Part shown: piece after piece, positions 10,571-22,960 of the stretch
Numbering within the stretch: position 1 is the stretch's first letter
How the letters are laid out: each line of letters starts with the position of its first letter
Origin: Amanita rubescens
Lineage: Eukaryota; Basidiomycota; Agaricomycetes; Agaricales; Amanitaceae
Assembly: GCA_015039365.1 (NCBI GenBank)
Contig: WION01000012.1
Coordinates: 62,001-126,000, forward strand
DNA length: 64,000 bases
Reading direction: 5' to 3'
Translations under genes and position numbers: made by a program
Notes under the pieces: generated by a model
Database searches by the model: none
Seen by the model: only the letters and a program-made list of their open reading frames with translations
Told to the model about the DNA's origin: nothing

Positions 10571-11024
10571 GAACCCTGGTAATGCATTTCCAAATAGTAG
10601 GACCATGCACACAAAAGCAGACATTGCAGTTAGCTTACTAGGCATAAACCCTTTATGGAAACAAGGGGTGAACTGCAATGTTTGTTTTTTGTGTGTTTGG
10701 TCCTATTTGGAAATGCACTGCCACATTATTTCCTTGGCCAAGGAGATAATGTGGCAGTGTTTATTTATTTGTTTTTGTCTTCTATCTGCCTTACTCTGCT
10801 ACCTTGCATGATTAGTAGGGCTCAAAGTTGCACATGGCATTGGCATATGCTGGTTTTGTGACATAAGCAGACTAGAATAAGCTGCCATGTCCTTTGAGTG
10901 GTCCATAAGGTAGATGCACTATTTGAGCTGTTGAACTTGAGTTTCCTCATCCAAAGCTACATGTAGAACCCGAGTTTGAGTAGTTGAGGTAAAGAGGTCT
11001 ATATATAAGACATTGTGCTCTATA
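10571..11024. repeat. 454-bp spacer at the palindrome centre
   Basis: Not mirrored, but made of the same family. It has one 44-bp palindrome (10716-10759) with plus-oriented repeat sequence on both sides. A segment at about 10818-10862 is a diverged plus-strand copy of AAAGTTGCACATGGCATTGG found in both arms, and the end near 11000 resembles the arm sequence at about 10335. Confidence 0.8.
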
Positions 11025-13158
11025 AATTCCAGCTAACTGCATTTTTTTTAATGCAAAATGAACCACCACTGTACCTTGCAATAATAATTTATACTACAAA
11101 CAAATCACTCAGCACATAATACACAAGTGGAGAGACAAAAAAATAAAGTGCATGTCCCAGGGTTTGAACCCTAAGCTAAATAAAAACATACTTCCAAACT
11201 AACCATTGAGCCAAACAATCAACTGTAGTGTAATGCACAATATCATATATATAGACCTTTTCTACCCAACAGATCAGACTTAGATGATAAACATTCCATT
11301 GTATAACATTGAAACTCATATGCAAATTAAGTAGCTGATCAGCACCCAAACAATGTTGCAGCAAGCTACCAGCACATATTCTAATCGTGTGAACAATTGT
11401 GACTAAATGTGACAAAAGCGGCATATGCCAATGCCATGTGCAACTTTGGGCCCCCCTATTGCTTATGTATAAAGAAGCATATCCTGCTGTTCAAATCTCC
11501 CCATGGCATAAACCCTTTATGGAAACAAGGAGTGAATTGCAATATCTGCTTTTGTGTGCTTGGTCCTATTTGGAAATGCACTGCCACATTATTTCCTTGG
11601 CCAAGGAGATAATGTGGCAGTGTTTATTTATTTGTTTTTGCCTTTTACCTGCCTCACTCTGCCATCTTGCATGATTGCTTATGTATAAGGAACTGTCCAA
11701 ATCTCCCCATGGCATAAACTCTTTATGGAAACAGGGAGCTAACTGCAATGTCTGCCCTTTTGTGTGTTTGGTCTTATTTGGAAATGCACCAGTGCCACAT
11801 TATTTCCTTGGCCAAGGAGATAATGTGGCAGTGTTTATTTATTTGTTTTGTCTTCTACCTGCCTTACTCTGCTACCTTGCATTGATTGCTTATGTATAAA
11901 GAAACATATCCTGCTGTTCAAATCTCCCCATGGCATAAACCCTTTATGTAAACAAGGAGTGAATTGCAATGTCTGCTGTTGTGTGCTTGGTCTTATTTGG
12001 AAATGCACTGCCACATTATTTCCTTGGCCAAGGAGATAATGTGGCAGTGTTTATTTATTTGTTTTTGTATTCTACCTGCCTTACTCTGCCATCTTGCATG
12101 ATGGCTTACATATGTATAAAGAAGCATATCATGCTGTCCAAATCTCATGGCATAAACCCTTTATGGAAACAAGGAGCTAACTGCAATGTCTGCCCTTTTG
12201 TGTGTTTGGTCTTATTTGGAAATGCACTGCCACATTATTTCCTTGGCCAAGGAGATAATGTGGCAGTGTTTATTTATTTGCTTTTGTCTTCTACCTGCCA
12301 CCTTGCATGATTGCTTATAAAGAAGCATATCCTGCTGTTCAAATCTCCCCATGACATACATAAACCCTTTATAGAAACAGGAAGCCAACTGCAATGCCCA
12401 TTTATTGTATGTATGATTCTATTTGTACTGTATTCACTGCCACATTATGCACCATCCATTTGTTTGCATGAGAGTTCTCTGCAGCGTTATTCTGTGTTTG
12501 TCCTGTTTGACAACACCTTTGCATGATTGTCTACAAGAGCTTCCACCAATCCAAGTGTCTATTTCAACACTGCAAGCTACAGCTGCAATGCCTGCTTTTG
12601 TGCATTTGTTTCTATTTTCAAATGCACTGCCACATTATTTCCTTGGCCAAGGAAATAATGTGGCAGTGCATTTCCAAATAGGACCAAGCACACAAAAGGG
12701 CAGACATTGCAGTTAGCTCCCTGTTTCCATAAAGAGTTTATACCTATTACCATGGGGTGATTTGGACAGCAGGATATGCCTCTTTATACATAAGCAATCA
12801 TGCAAAATAGCAGAGTAAGGCAGGTGGAAGACAAAAGCAAACAAATCAACACTGCCACATTATTTCCTTGGCCAAGGAAATAATGTGGCAGTGCATTTGT
12901 AAATAGAACCAAACATGCAAAGATCATTAGCAGCTCCCTGCTTACCTGTCATGGCTGCCATCTCTCAAAGGGTATACTTGAGTGTCAAATTGCAAGCTCT
13001 TATCCTGTTTGGCATGATCTACTGCATGAAATGCACCCCTCCACAGGGAGCTACTAGTAATGACTTTTATGTGTTTCTATTTGCACATGCACTGCCACAT
13101 ATTATTTCCTTGGCCAAGGAAATAATGTGGTACCACCCTGTCTTCACAGAGGTGTCAA
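11025..13158 (-). repeat. Right arm of the ~4.7 kb palindrome
   Basis: Reverse complement of 8436-10570. Outer end at the GGTACCACCCTGTCTTCACA segment (about 13130-13150), beyond which similarity fades within a few bases. The arms' near identity means either a recent inverted duplication, ongoing gene conversion, or an assembly fold-back. Confidence 0.95.
11579..12893. repeat. Tandem ~216-bp repeats with 44-bp palindromes, right arm
   Basis: Mirror image of the left array. Palindromes start at about 11579, 11790, 12006, 12225, 12625 and 12850, with a variant at about 13089. Each could fold into a 22-bp stem. Confidence 0.92.
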
Positions 13159-13752
13159 TGCCATGCAGAGACTTAGACAGTGGATATGCCTCTTAATAGT
13201 TATAGGCAACCATATAGTAAGGTAGCAGAGTAAGGCAGGTGCAGGACAGCAAATTGAAATTGACATTGCTAGCTGGACACTCATTGTAGACCTGTGTTTT
13301 TATGTATTTGGCTTTGTTCAGACATACACTGCCACATTATTTCCTTGGCCACAGTGTTCAATGCTTGCTTTTTCTCGGCAAGTTGCACCTGCATTACCTA
13401 CTGCTTGTCATGACGCATGACAGATTGTCTGTGCATTCACATTGTTTGTTTCTTGGTGTGCACCAACTGCACAAACCAGAGTGGATGTGACACTCCCAGC
13501 AGGTGAGAATTCATGGCTGTGCATCAATCCATATGTGGGTATATTGTTTGTACATATCATTGCCCCCTTATCTTTCACCATCTCCTCTGCATCTCATTGA
13601 AAGGTATATGTTTACTCCCTTGCTCATCATGTGCTTGCTCATGTATAATTCTCCCTATACCACATTCTTAACTACTGATCAGCCTAATCAGAAGGTGTGT
13701 TTACATGTCCTGCTTTTGCCAGAAAGAATGACAGAAAGCTATTCACAGCAAC
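13159..13752. other. Repeat edge and non-coding stretch before the gene block
   Basis: About 13190-13350 is a diverged end of the repeat family with a half palindrome at 13327-13348 that stops at CCTTGGCCA. The rest (13350-13752) shows no recognised feature. It would contain the promoter of the gene starting at 13753. Confidence 0.4.
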
Positions 13753-16700
13753 ATGCAATCAACCTCCATTGCAGTTCTTGATCACACCGCTGATAGCAAT
13801 GTGGACTTAGCTACCACTACTAGTGTTGCCAACGACTCTGGCAATGACAGTCAATCAGCCTCAAGTCTTATTCTTGACCGCTCCCAGTCTCCTTTCTTGG
13901 CTTCTCTGCCCTGGTTTACAGATGCCATCATCAGGCCAGACCTCATTCCAGGTCACATTTCTGATACATTTGCAGTGAGCATGTTTTGTTTGGTAGTACC
14001 ACAACACCCTGTTAACAAATATCCAGTTGTTTACAAATAAAGTGAAAAAAACTGAAAATGAAGTAACCACAGCTCCTGATATGCCAAATATTGGAGGTGT
14101 ACATCAGTTCAACCATTACTTTTGCTCTCTGATGGGGATTAAAATTGCAAAGAGGAAATATGAAAAACTACAGTATCAGAAGTTTTTTGCAAAGGCCACT
14201 AACATTATGATGATGTACCGTCTATGTGATATCATGACATGGACACTTTGCCCAGATGACCAGGGCATTGTGCCACAGCATGATAAACAGGTCTTTAAAG
14301 CACCGAACAACACTGTAAGCATTCACTATTTACATCAACTTTTTGATATTGTAATTGACATAACTTATACAAGTCATTCCATCATATTCATAGTCTCAAG
14401 AAACTAATTGGGAATGCAAATCACTATCTGGCAATTGAGACAGGCAGAGAGAATTCAGCACAAAGTTATGTGCCAGATGACAAGTTGTCAAATGCTCTCA
14501 ATGGCCTTTGGGGGCAATTTCATGGATTCACCCAGAAAGCAAATGCTTTCATCATCCGTCAAAATCTGGTTCTTGCTGCATGTCATATTCGATGTTTTTC
14601 TGAAGTGAAATTTGTCTTCTTGCTGTTCACATCCAAATTTAATCACATCTTTTCAGGGCTGGGGTGATGTCAAGGTTCCAGATGTTTTGAGAAGAGATGA
14701 CCCTTCTCAAATGCGTCTTCCCCTCTTCCTTGCACTGGCAGTGTCTCCACTGATGCTGCTTGCACCAGTGCAGTGGCATACCAAGGACTTCAACAGGTCA
14801 GCCTTGGTTGGAGTATGTCACAAATCCTCTGTGATTAAATTTAATAACATATGTAATATAGATATGGCAGTGCCTGGGAAATAAGAGACCTGATTCCATA
14901 GCTAGGCTTGAGCAAGAGCTGTGGAAGTATTTGTTTGCACTTGCTGATGGGAATGTTGAAAATCAAGAAATGACACTGGAATCATTCCTCAGTAGAGCAG
15001 TGGATGAAGTTCGTTATATGATACATGAAGAGGACAGATGGTTTGAAGAAGGTATATATTTGTCTGTTTTGTGACAAATTACTGCTAACAATAGAACAAG
15101 GTGGGGAAGAGGTCACAGCATTACAATATGAAATCAAGCTTGCTACAAAACCCAGGAGCTGGCCGAAACTGCTCCTGCCTCCTGTTGAAGTTCATAATAT
15201 GCCAGCAGATGATACTGAGGGCAATGATGTAGAGCCTAATGACATGGATGTGGATTCTCAGGAAGATGTATCTCAGGCTGGTACAAAGGACAAAGATAGT
15301 GATGCTCAGGAAAGTGCAGAGTCAGCGGTTGACACAGGGATAGTAGGAGAGGTGGGGAGGGAGGAATGTGAAGAGCCAGTTGTTGACACACTGGTAGGAG
15401 AGGTGGGGCCAGCAGTAGATGCAGACAACATGGAGGAAGATTTGCTGGAAGGCATGGTACCAGAGGTTGACAGACAAGAGAAAGAGGGGAGGGAGGAGGG
15501 AGGAAAAGAGAACATGCAACATGATGAGAATATGATGGAAGAAGAGGAGCAGGAAATTCCAGAATTATCAGACGGTGAGTCAGAGGTGACAGATGAGGTG
15601 AGGGAGGAAGAAGCCCAGAATATGGAGGATGATACAATGGGTGGTATGGATTTTGGGTACTATGCAGGCAAAAGAAGGGGTACAGAAAGGAAGTCAAGGG
15701 ATGTTTCCATGGGTGAGCTTTCTACATGTATGAGTATCATGGCAAGGAGAACTGAATATCCATCATTCTCTTATCAGAGGAAGAGAGTGATGAGGAAGAG
15801 AGTGATGAGGAAGAAGGGACCTATTCCATGAGGTCAAGAGGAATCCAACAGAAGGGTAGGGTGGGGCAGGGAGCAGTGGCACCCTCTTCTTCATACCTGA
15901 CACCACCAACCCCTGCACAGAGGCAAAAGGCTCCCAATCCAAGGGAAGAAGAGAGTGATACATCCTCATCTTCAGTTTCACAAACTAGTACAGAGTCAAG
16001 AGAACCTAATCGTCCCAAATTGGGAACTAGTCATAAATGGAAGAAATCCCAGCAAAAGTTTCCCTTTGCTCATGAGGTACATGACATCATCGATTTGACA
16101 AATGAATGGGTAAGATCATCATACAGTCCTGTTAAAATAGCTAACATCTCAATATCAGGATGAACTGGCAGAACTCCCTGAAGAGGATGTTGTTCAGAGG
16201 ACACTGATTGCAAGAAAAACTCTCAAACAGCCACTTGAGCTCTATAGCAATAACTTCGATTCATATAATGATTATAAGCCATCACTTGGAGTAAGTTATT
16301 TCAATCAGCTTATAATATTTGAGATGTGTTAAGTGTGAACCAGTCCCAAGCAGACATGAACTTTCTTGAAGCACTAGCTGAAGCAGCAAAACCCTCTACA
16401 GGTAGAGAGTACCCATTTGAGGTGCTTTCTCAGACAGAATTCAAAGCATTGTCCCCTGGAGACATGCAGAAGATATTCAGGTCAAAACATATACTTGTGG
16501 AAGGGATGGAGTATGATCCCAGAATGGAGTTTGATAGGAGAGGGCTTGAAAGGGTTGGGAACTGGGACGAACCCAGGACATTACAAGGTTGGTTCCCTTT
16601 TGACCTTGATACTATCCACATGTACTGATTTGGTCAGACCTATCTATTGAACCTGATACCCCAAAAGGGTTCAATGGGAGGTTAAAGACAGGGTCACTCA

Positions 16701-18157
16701 AGGACCTTGAGTGGCATGCCAAATCTCCAGATGGGAGAATCCTAAACTGCTTGGAGCTGCCCAATTCCACTGGGTGCAGTGAGCCACATTACTTTATGTC
16801 AACAGACACAGTGGCCTGGTCCCACACTTTCAACATGCCCCTGTGCAAAAAGCATCAACAAAAGCCAATCACTGACATCAGGTGGGGGTTGGCTGCAACA
16901 GCTGGTGCCATTAGCTACTGGCACTTGGACACCAATGGGTTTGCAACCTATATTGATGTCCAGGTAGGCAAGAAGTGGTGGGTTGTTGCCAGCCCAAAAG
17001 AGGGTGGTCCCTCCTTTGCATTCAGGGACTTTTACTCAAACTTTGACTGTGAGAGTGTCAATAAGGACCTGTGGGATGTTCATGCAGTCATGCTTGAACC
17101 AGGGCAAAGGCTGTAAGTAAATTCATTCTTTATATCTCTTACTATGCCTTATTAAATGGAAAAGTTACATGAGACCCCACACACCACATGCTGTGGTGAC
17201 CCCAGAACATTCCATATGCTTTGGGGGTTTTTTCTACAGCTGTGCAACATTAAAGGACACTTGCATTGGAATCCTTCAAGTATTTGTAGGATCATCTGCT
17301 CTTACAAACTCAGACAGCAGGGAAAGTTGGCTACTGCTGCACCGGATAGCAGCATATGTCCATTATATATTGGTGGAGAAGAGAGATGATAAGGGTAAGA
17401 TGGAATCCAGCAGAGATATCTACCTATATCTTATTATTTGACAGATGTGGACACTTTACATGTCCCAAATGTCACAGAAAAAGAAGGTTTGATAGGCCTT
17501 CTTATGTTCTGTGCCATCATGGAGCTCTCCAATGTCTTGCATCCTGGCTCATATGAGCCAGGAAAAGCAATGAAACAGCTAGAGAGAGCCAATCTGATAG
17601 AGGGCAGGAAGTACACCAGGATGATCATATCTTGGTTCAGGGCAAGCTTTGTGGTGACTACAAGCAGACCACAAGATGACATTTTTGAGGAGATCCTCTG
17701 GAAAATGACAATGACATTGGCATATTCCATGAACAAGAACAAATTCCGCCTCAAGCCCATCATTGAGGAATGTACACCAGATGCTGTTGCCTGTCTGATG
17801 TATGACAGTCTCAAAGACAGCCAGTTCTCTGGCCCATGGGACCGCAGATGTGAATTCATTACTGATAGATTTGATTGGGATTGGCCACACCTGGAGATCA
17901 AGGCCAAGAATGGGATCATACTTCCAGCTGGTAAAGAAGATGGTTTAACAGCATATGACACTGGGATGCTTGAGAAGAATGGGATGGAACTCCCATCTCT
18001 GGGTGATAGAGTGGATATGGATATTTGGCTGCAGAAGAGCAAAAAGAGAATGATGCAAGGTGAACAAAGTCAGCCCACAGGTGAGCAATCCTTTTCTCTC
18101 ACCAAACTTATATATAAATCAAAATCAGGGATGAGGTCAAAGAAGAGGAGAAACTGA
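13753..18157 (+). CDS. JmjC-domain protein, 13 exons, 1249 aa
   Basis: Exons chosen by frame and GT-AG sites: 13753-13974, 14027-14314, 14401-14604, 14657-14812, 14862-15051, 15101-15712, 15778-16109, 16159-16290, 16344-16587, 16638-17112, 17165-17394, 17445-18080, 18129-18157. They sum to 3750 nt, one open frame. Residues ~1-350 are a conserved-looking N-terminal region of unknown fold. Then comes a long acidic, Glu/Ser-rich linker (~residues 370-670). From ~720 there is a JmjC-type cupin: GAISYWHLDTNGFATYIDV gives HxD (H889, D891) and RPHTPHAV gives the distal His (H960), the Fe(II)/2-oxoglutarate triad. Likely nuclear, demethylase- or hydroxylase-like; the substrate cannot be told. The C-terminus is basic (SKKRRN). 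The first 5' exon could lie further upstream. Confidence 0.8.
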
Positions 18158-18276
18158 CCATGTCTATCAATTGTATTATATTGTATTATTACTTGTGCCA
18201 AGAGATGAATGATCATGTGACTTGTGTGATTGTTGATATAAAAGTTCAAACAAACACAAACATTTATATTTCAACC

Positions 18277-19434
18277 ATGGTTGCAACAAGATCATCAAGG
18301 CATGCTGCTTCCAAGAAGGCAAAGACTAAAACAGCAAGGAAGGAAAAGGCTATGGTTCAAAAAAGAGCAAAGCAGCATAAGAAACCATGGGTTCCTGGCA
18401 AAAGAAGCTATTACAGATGCCAGCTTTGCAGCAGCTTTGATATTACTCATGAAAATGGTGAAGTTGTCAAAGTGTTTCCAGGATCACAGTATGTTTTCTT
18501 TCTGTACCTGCTAAATTGGTATACATCCAATCTCCCAGCATTACTGTCCTGCAGTGGGAAGAAAATATGTCTCCATCTGAAATAGACCCCAATACACACT
18601 GGAGAGCCATTGTGAAGGAAATGAGGAACAGCAAGAATGGTAGAATTTGGCTTAAAGTCAACTGGTTCTACTCTAGGGACCATCTCCTACAGCCTGGTAT
18701 TCTGCATGATCAATGGTTAGTACCAATTGTGCCATTGGTGAAATTACATACTTCTTTTTGACTTAGCAAAGGGATACCATTGATCATGGAAAACAATGAA
18801 TTAGTGCTGTCAAATCATGAAGATATTATTGAGAGCACATCAGTTATAGGTTTGTCAAGATCTCGGTGATTCAACAGCATTGAATTTGTATTTGAGCAGA
18901 TGCACTGGAGATAAGCTATCTGGATGATACCAATCCATATCATCCCAGAATCCCCCATGATCAATGCTTTTGGCATCTGACTTTGGATGCAAACACAGGG
19001 CTAATAAAGGTATTGTCTTGTAAGCTATTATAATACATGAGTTCAATTATCACTGAATACAGAATGTCAATTTGACATGTCATTGTGCTACCATTTATGG
19101 TCCAAGTCAAGGGAGGCAAAGGTTCTGTGCTAAGTGTGGCATGTGGAATCATGAAAGGTGCTTGCAAATCATACAAGAAGAGACTCTGTTGGAAGGGAAA
19201 AATGAATTGGAAAAACTTTCTAATCTACCTATTGTCAGAGGCTGGAATGAAAAAACTCACTCTAGTTGGGAACTGACAGGTTCTGGTTACAGGGTTGCAG
19301 CAGTGAAGGAGTGGTTGAGAGCAGGGGAAGTGCCAGATAACTGGAGGAAGAAGGTGAACAGTAGATGGGTTGATGAAGTACTTGGAAAAATGTGGTCTAG
19401 ATATGCTTGCCATCAGTGTGGTGGTATCATTTAG
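18277..19434 (+). CDS. BAH-PHD chromatin reader-like protein, 5 exons, 317 aa
   Basis: Exons 18277-18488, 18539-18715, 18767-18849, 18900-19009 and 19063-19434 join to 954 nt in one frame. The N-terminus is Lys/Arg-rich (ASKKAKTKTARKEKA). The middle has BAH-domain features: WEENM, HWRAIVKEMRNSKNG and WLKVNWFYSRDHL. The C-terminal part has the four metal pairs of a PHD finger: CHC, CAKC, HERC and, after an unusually long insert of ~85 residues, CHQC. Such proteins bind histone tails or nucleosomes. It starts ~120 bp after the JmjC gene on the same strand, so the two may act together in chromatin. Domain names are by eye; the long insert in the PHD is odd. Confidence 0.72.
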
Positions 19435-19774
19435 TCCAGATATTTCAGGCTCAGTACAAGTTATTGATCAAACATGTTATCCTTGCATTTATGTGGCATC
19501 TTCAAATTCAGTGCATAACCTTCTAACTATCAATTGTCAGCTATGCATCATTCATCATTCATCAAAGAATCCAAGTAATTAAAGAAATGACATGGTAATT
19601 TTAGCTAGTAAATCCTCCAGTAAGTAAATGCAATGCCACCAAAATCTCTTTAGATGTTTGTTTATCAAAACTATTCAAAGCAATGCTTCCAACCCGGGCA
19701 GTGACATCTATGAACTGATCAATAACAGGTGGGTAATCACCACAACAGTGGACAGCCTAATTGCAAGTAAGTTA

Positions 19775-20519
19775 TCAGTCACATTTGATATATGGAATTT
19801 GTACCTCATCAAGTATGTCATCAATTGTGCTTGCTTGTAGGAACCCCTTGTCTTTCAGATTTTGGATAAGCTCTTTTATCTGTTTTTTATATTTCCTTTC
19901 ACTGTCTTTCTCCAGGCTTGCCAGAATATGTTGGTATGGCTCTAATTCATCAACTAGTTGATCAATCTTTCTCTTGGATTTTGCCTTCTTCCTGGGAGAA
20001 AATATAACTGACAAATCAGATGCTGAGCTATCTGCAGATATCTGGCCTGCTTTTCTCTTCTGACTGCCAACTCTTACTGCACCATATAACTCATCATTAT
20101 CCTGAGAATCAAGTTGAAAAGTTATTGCTTGGCTGTTGTCCTCAGAGCTAACAGTTATTGCACTTGCAGAACAGAGCAGAGGTGGTTTAGATAAATCACA
20201 AGCAACCTTTGCTGAAGAGGGTTGAAGAGAAGGCAAGAATGGCAAAGCAGCTTGGCTTGATGAACTGTATTTGAGCTTAGATCTTCCTCTATAAGTTGGG
20301 AAGTATAATTCTGGTGAGTTTTCTTGAATACCCCAACCAATAGAATCAATACAGGGCCATTTGAAACCATTACCACTTACGCATTATTAAACGATGTACT
20401 TCCCCTGGTTCATTGTCCAAAGATACTTTTTCCCAATTAGGATTAACTAATTCAAATTGAAGTTAAGAATAATCAATCAAGCATGTTGATAGCTTACATT
20501 TATAGCCAGAAGAAGGCAT
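19775..20519 (-). CDS. Small basic/coiled-coil nuclear-type protein, 3 exons, 207 aa
   Basis: Minus-strand exons 20519-20498, 20446-20381 and 20310-19775 join to 624 nt in frame, starting MPSSGYKFNPNWEKVSLD. The middle is Ser-rich; SPRKKAKSKRK is a likely nuclear localisation signal; the C-terminal ~80 residues (KIDQLVDELEPYQH, EKDSERKYKKQIKELIQ) look helical or coiled-coil. No family recognised. It is convergent with the BAH-PHD gene (340 bp between stops) and lies downstream of the ATP-grasp-like gene on the same strand. A role as partner of the neighbouring nuclear proteins is only a guess. Confidence 0.6.
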
Positions 20520-20677
20520 TGGTGGAAAAGGATGAACCAGATCACATGATCACACCCTTTTATAACAATATGTCACATCAGCTGTGACAATTGCCAGGAT
20601 AGATTGTCAGAAGAACAAAACATCATATTGGATCATACAAAGCCACATCTGTATGTTGGATTTAGTCTAATCCTCAG

Positions 20678-22960
20678 TCATTTCAACCTGCCAGTCACAT
20701 AAGCCCCTAGTGCTTCTGCCATGGTGGCTGCAAATGTAGAGGAATTGGGAGTGCATGATGCACATAATGGTGTGCCAAATGACCTTTCCACTCCGCTTAC
20801 AAAGTAGCAGAACTGCCCTGCATCTTCCATCACAGAAACATCAACCCTACAAAATATGCGCAATGATGAGGTCTTCTTAATGATTTCTTCTTCCTTTTTT
20901 ACTAATGCATGGAATGTCTTTGTGACAAAATCATGGAATGCATTAGTGCCATCTTGCATGGTCCAATAGTTTAGGTAGCCATCACTTAAGTTTGCAATTC
21001 CTCTGTAAGCAATAAATAAGACTCTGGCAAAAATATAGATGCTGACTCAGCTTACCTGGTATTTAAAGAGGATAAAGGATTTATCAATACAATAGGATCC
21101 ACAGAGAATGAGCCTTCTTCATATTGTGTAAAAAGAACATAGATTAAATGTCCTCCTACAAAGAAGGCTCTGAGCTCTCCAAACTTCATAGTGTCAATAT
21201 ATGGCATGGTAAACCATGCTGGCTTGATCCAGTCACCAAAATAACCATATCGTTTTGTGGTTTCATCAATTTTCTGCTTGATAACAGTTTGATATTCTGC
21301 ATTTCCTGTCATTTGAAGTACATGTTGATGTGATGAGCTGAAAGTTCTCTTCAGAACCATGCCTTCCACATGCATTGAGGAAGGGAGCATATGCATTTCC
21401 TGATCAAGTTTAATGATAGATGACAAAGAACAATTATCATCTTCATTTTCAATGATGGAGGGTGAGAGAGGATCTTCCACAAAAGAGGTATCAGGGTATC
21501 TTGTATGGGTTATCTCTTCAGAAATTTCCTTCAGGTGTTGAAGATAAGTGAACTTGCATCCATGACTGATCAGATCTGATGGGTGGGGCCAGATGCTGAT
21601 ATGTTTTGATAAAGCATCCATTCCTTGCCAGTATAATCGAATTGTTGCAGGAGATAATCCATAATTCAAATATGGGTCCCTGAAATTTATTAACAAATGC
21701 AAATACTTTTCCACCAGCCTTACATGAAATCACAGGAAAAATCAAGACCACCACAAACAAGATGTGCTGATATGAGCTCATCCCAGGTTTGTCCTTCCTT
21801 GTCAACAACTGCATTGACAAATTCTTTCCATGTCACATAATTGACATCCCATTGGAACACTCCAGTACCTTCCTCCATCACATAAGCAAGGAACAGCTGC
21901 CATACTTGAGTTCAAAGTGGAATACATGAGGCCATTGAACTGACCCATTCATAAATCTCCCAACCATTCTCAGTCTGAAGCACAAGGTGTGGAAAAGCTT
22001 TCTTTATTTTTGAACATGCATGGCATTCTCTGACAGACATAAAAGACAGAGAATCATAACCATGTTGTTGTGCATTATATGAAGCAGTTGGATTTTCTAC
22101 AAATATGACAGATAACTTTTCTTTTGGGACATTCAGCTCAGATGGATTTGGCATTTTCCACTGACCATTGCCTGAACCCAATGATGAGTAGTAGAACTTG
22201 AAATAAAGTCAGGCATATCACCATCACCAAAAGCCTCAAGAAAGTGTGGGATAGCAAAGGGGTCCATGCTTTGATGATTTGTAGTTAAATTTGTTTTGCT
22301 TGTAAGCTCTTGTAAGGCTGACTCATGAAACAAAGTGAATTCATTAATTCCTGATGGCTGTGAGTCAACAGGCACATCAAAATGAAAATCTTTTTTGTAA
22401 GTGTATTTATCAGCAATTACTTGACATGTCAGCATTGGATGCATTTACCCTCCAGTAGCATATCCAAAGGCAACTCTGCTTCAATGACATCATTTTGTGA
22501 TGGTTGTAGATTCTCAAGGACAGCACCAATATGTGAGACTGTAAATCAGCATAATAATCATTTATATTTAAAGGTACCCAGTTTGTTACACACCTTTTGT
22601 GCTGTCATTATCTTGTTCCACCCAAAGTCCTGGAATAGGCTCTGTTTTGTGGCATGAAATACTATATACATCATACCCAGGTGGACAGCGTGAGTGTGAT
22701 AATAGTGTGGGTAACCAGTACTGCAATGTTTGATTGTTGATTGAGTCAACATTAATAAATTTGTTTTCTTTTCTGGCATCACAGGCATCATTACAAAGTG
22801 GATGAAATGAGGAATTATCAACATGATCACAAATTCCAGCAGAAGGAGGGTAAGGGAAGACATAACAGAGTTTCAAGGCATCAGCTCTCCTTGATTTCAT
22901 CATTGCCTTTTTAGAATGAGCACAAGAATGATTGCAGATAACAAAGCCTTGAGGTGCCAT
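20678..22960 (-). CDS. ATP-grasp-like protein, at least 6 exons, possibly damaged
   Basis: Minus-strand exons about 22960-22594, 22538-22449, 22389-~22160, ~22158-21724, 21679-21056 and 21002-20678. The N-terminus (CNHSCAHSK) has several Cys/His. The C-terminal half has ATP-grasp-type features in order: WPHPSDLISHGCKFTYLQHL, a Lys in MVLKRTFSSSHQHVL (nucleotide site), FGELRAFFVGGHLIYVLFT, and CRVDVSVMEDAGQFCYFVS, where the metal-binding Asn expected as NEVE reads SGVE. ATP-grasp enzymes join a carboxylate to an amine or thiol using ATP; the substrate is unknown. Two frame problems exist: a shift near 22158 and a TGA at 21912-21914. Each would vanish with a 26-nt or 21-nt intron, both implausibly short, so decay is at least as likely. 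The gene is divergent from the 1590-aa gene, with only ~120 bp between the starts. Confidence 0.55.

Noticed and set aside
8404..13196. Many mirrored 60-113 aa open frames in the palindrome (for example frames ending NALPHYFLGQGDNVAV)
   Set aside because: They are translations of the ~216-bp repeat and its 44-bp hairpin, occur on both strands in mirror pairs, and have no protein-like composition or conserved motif.
15236..15697. Pro-rich minus-strand protein of 153 aa
   Set aside because: It is the antisense shadow of the acidic Glu-rich linker of the JmjC gene.
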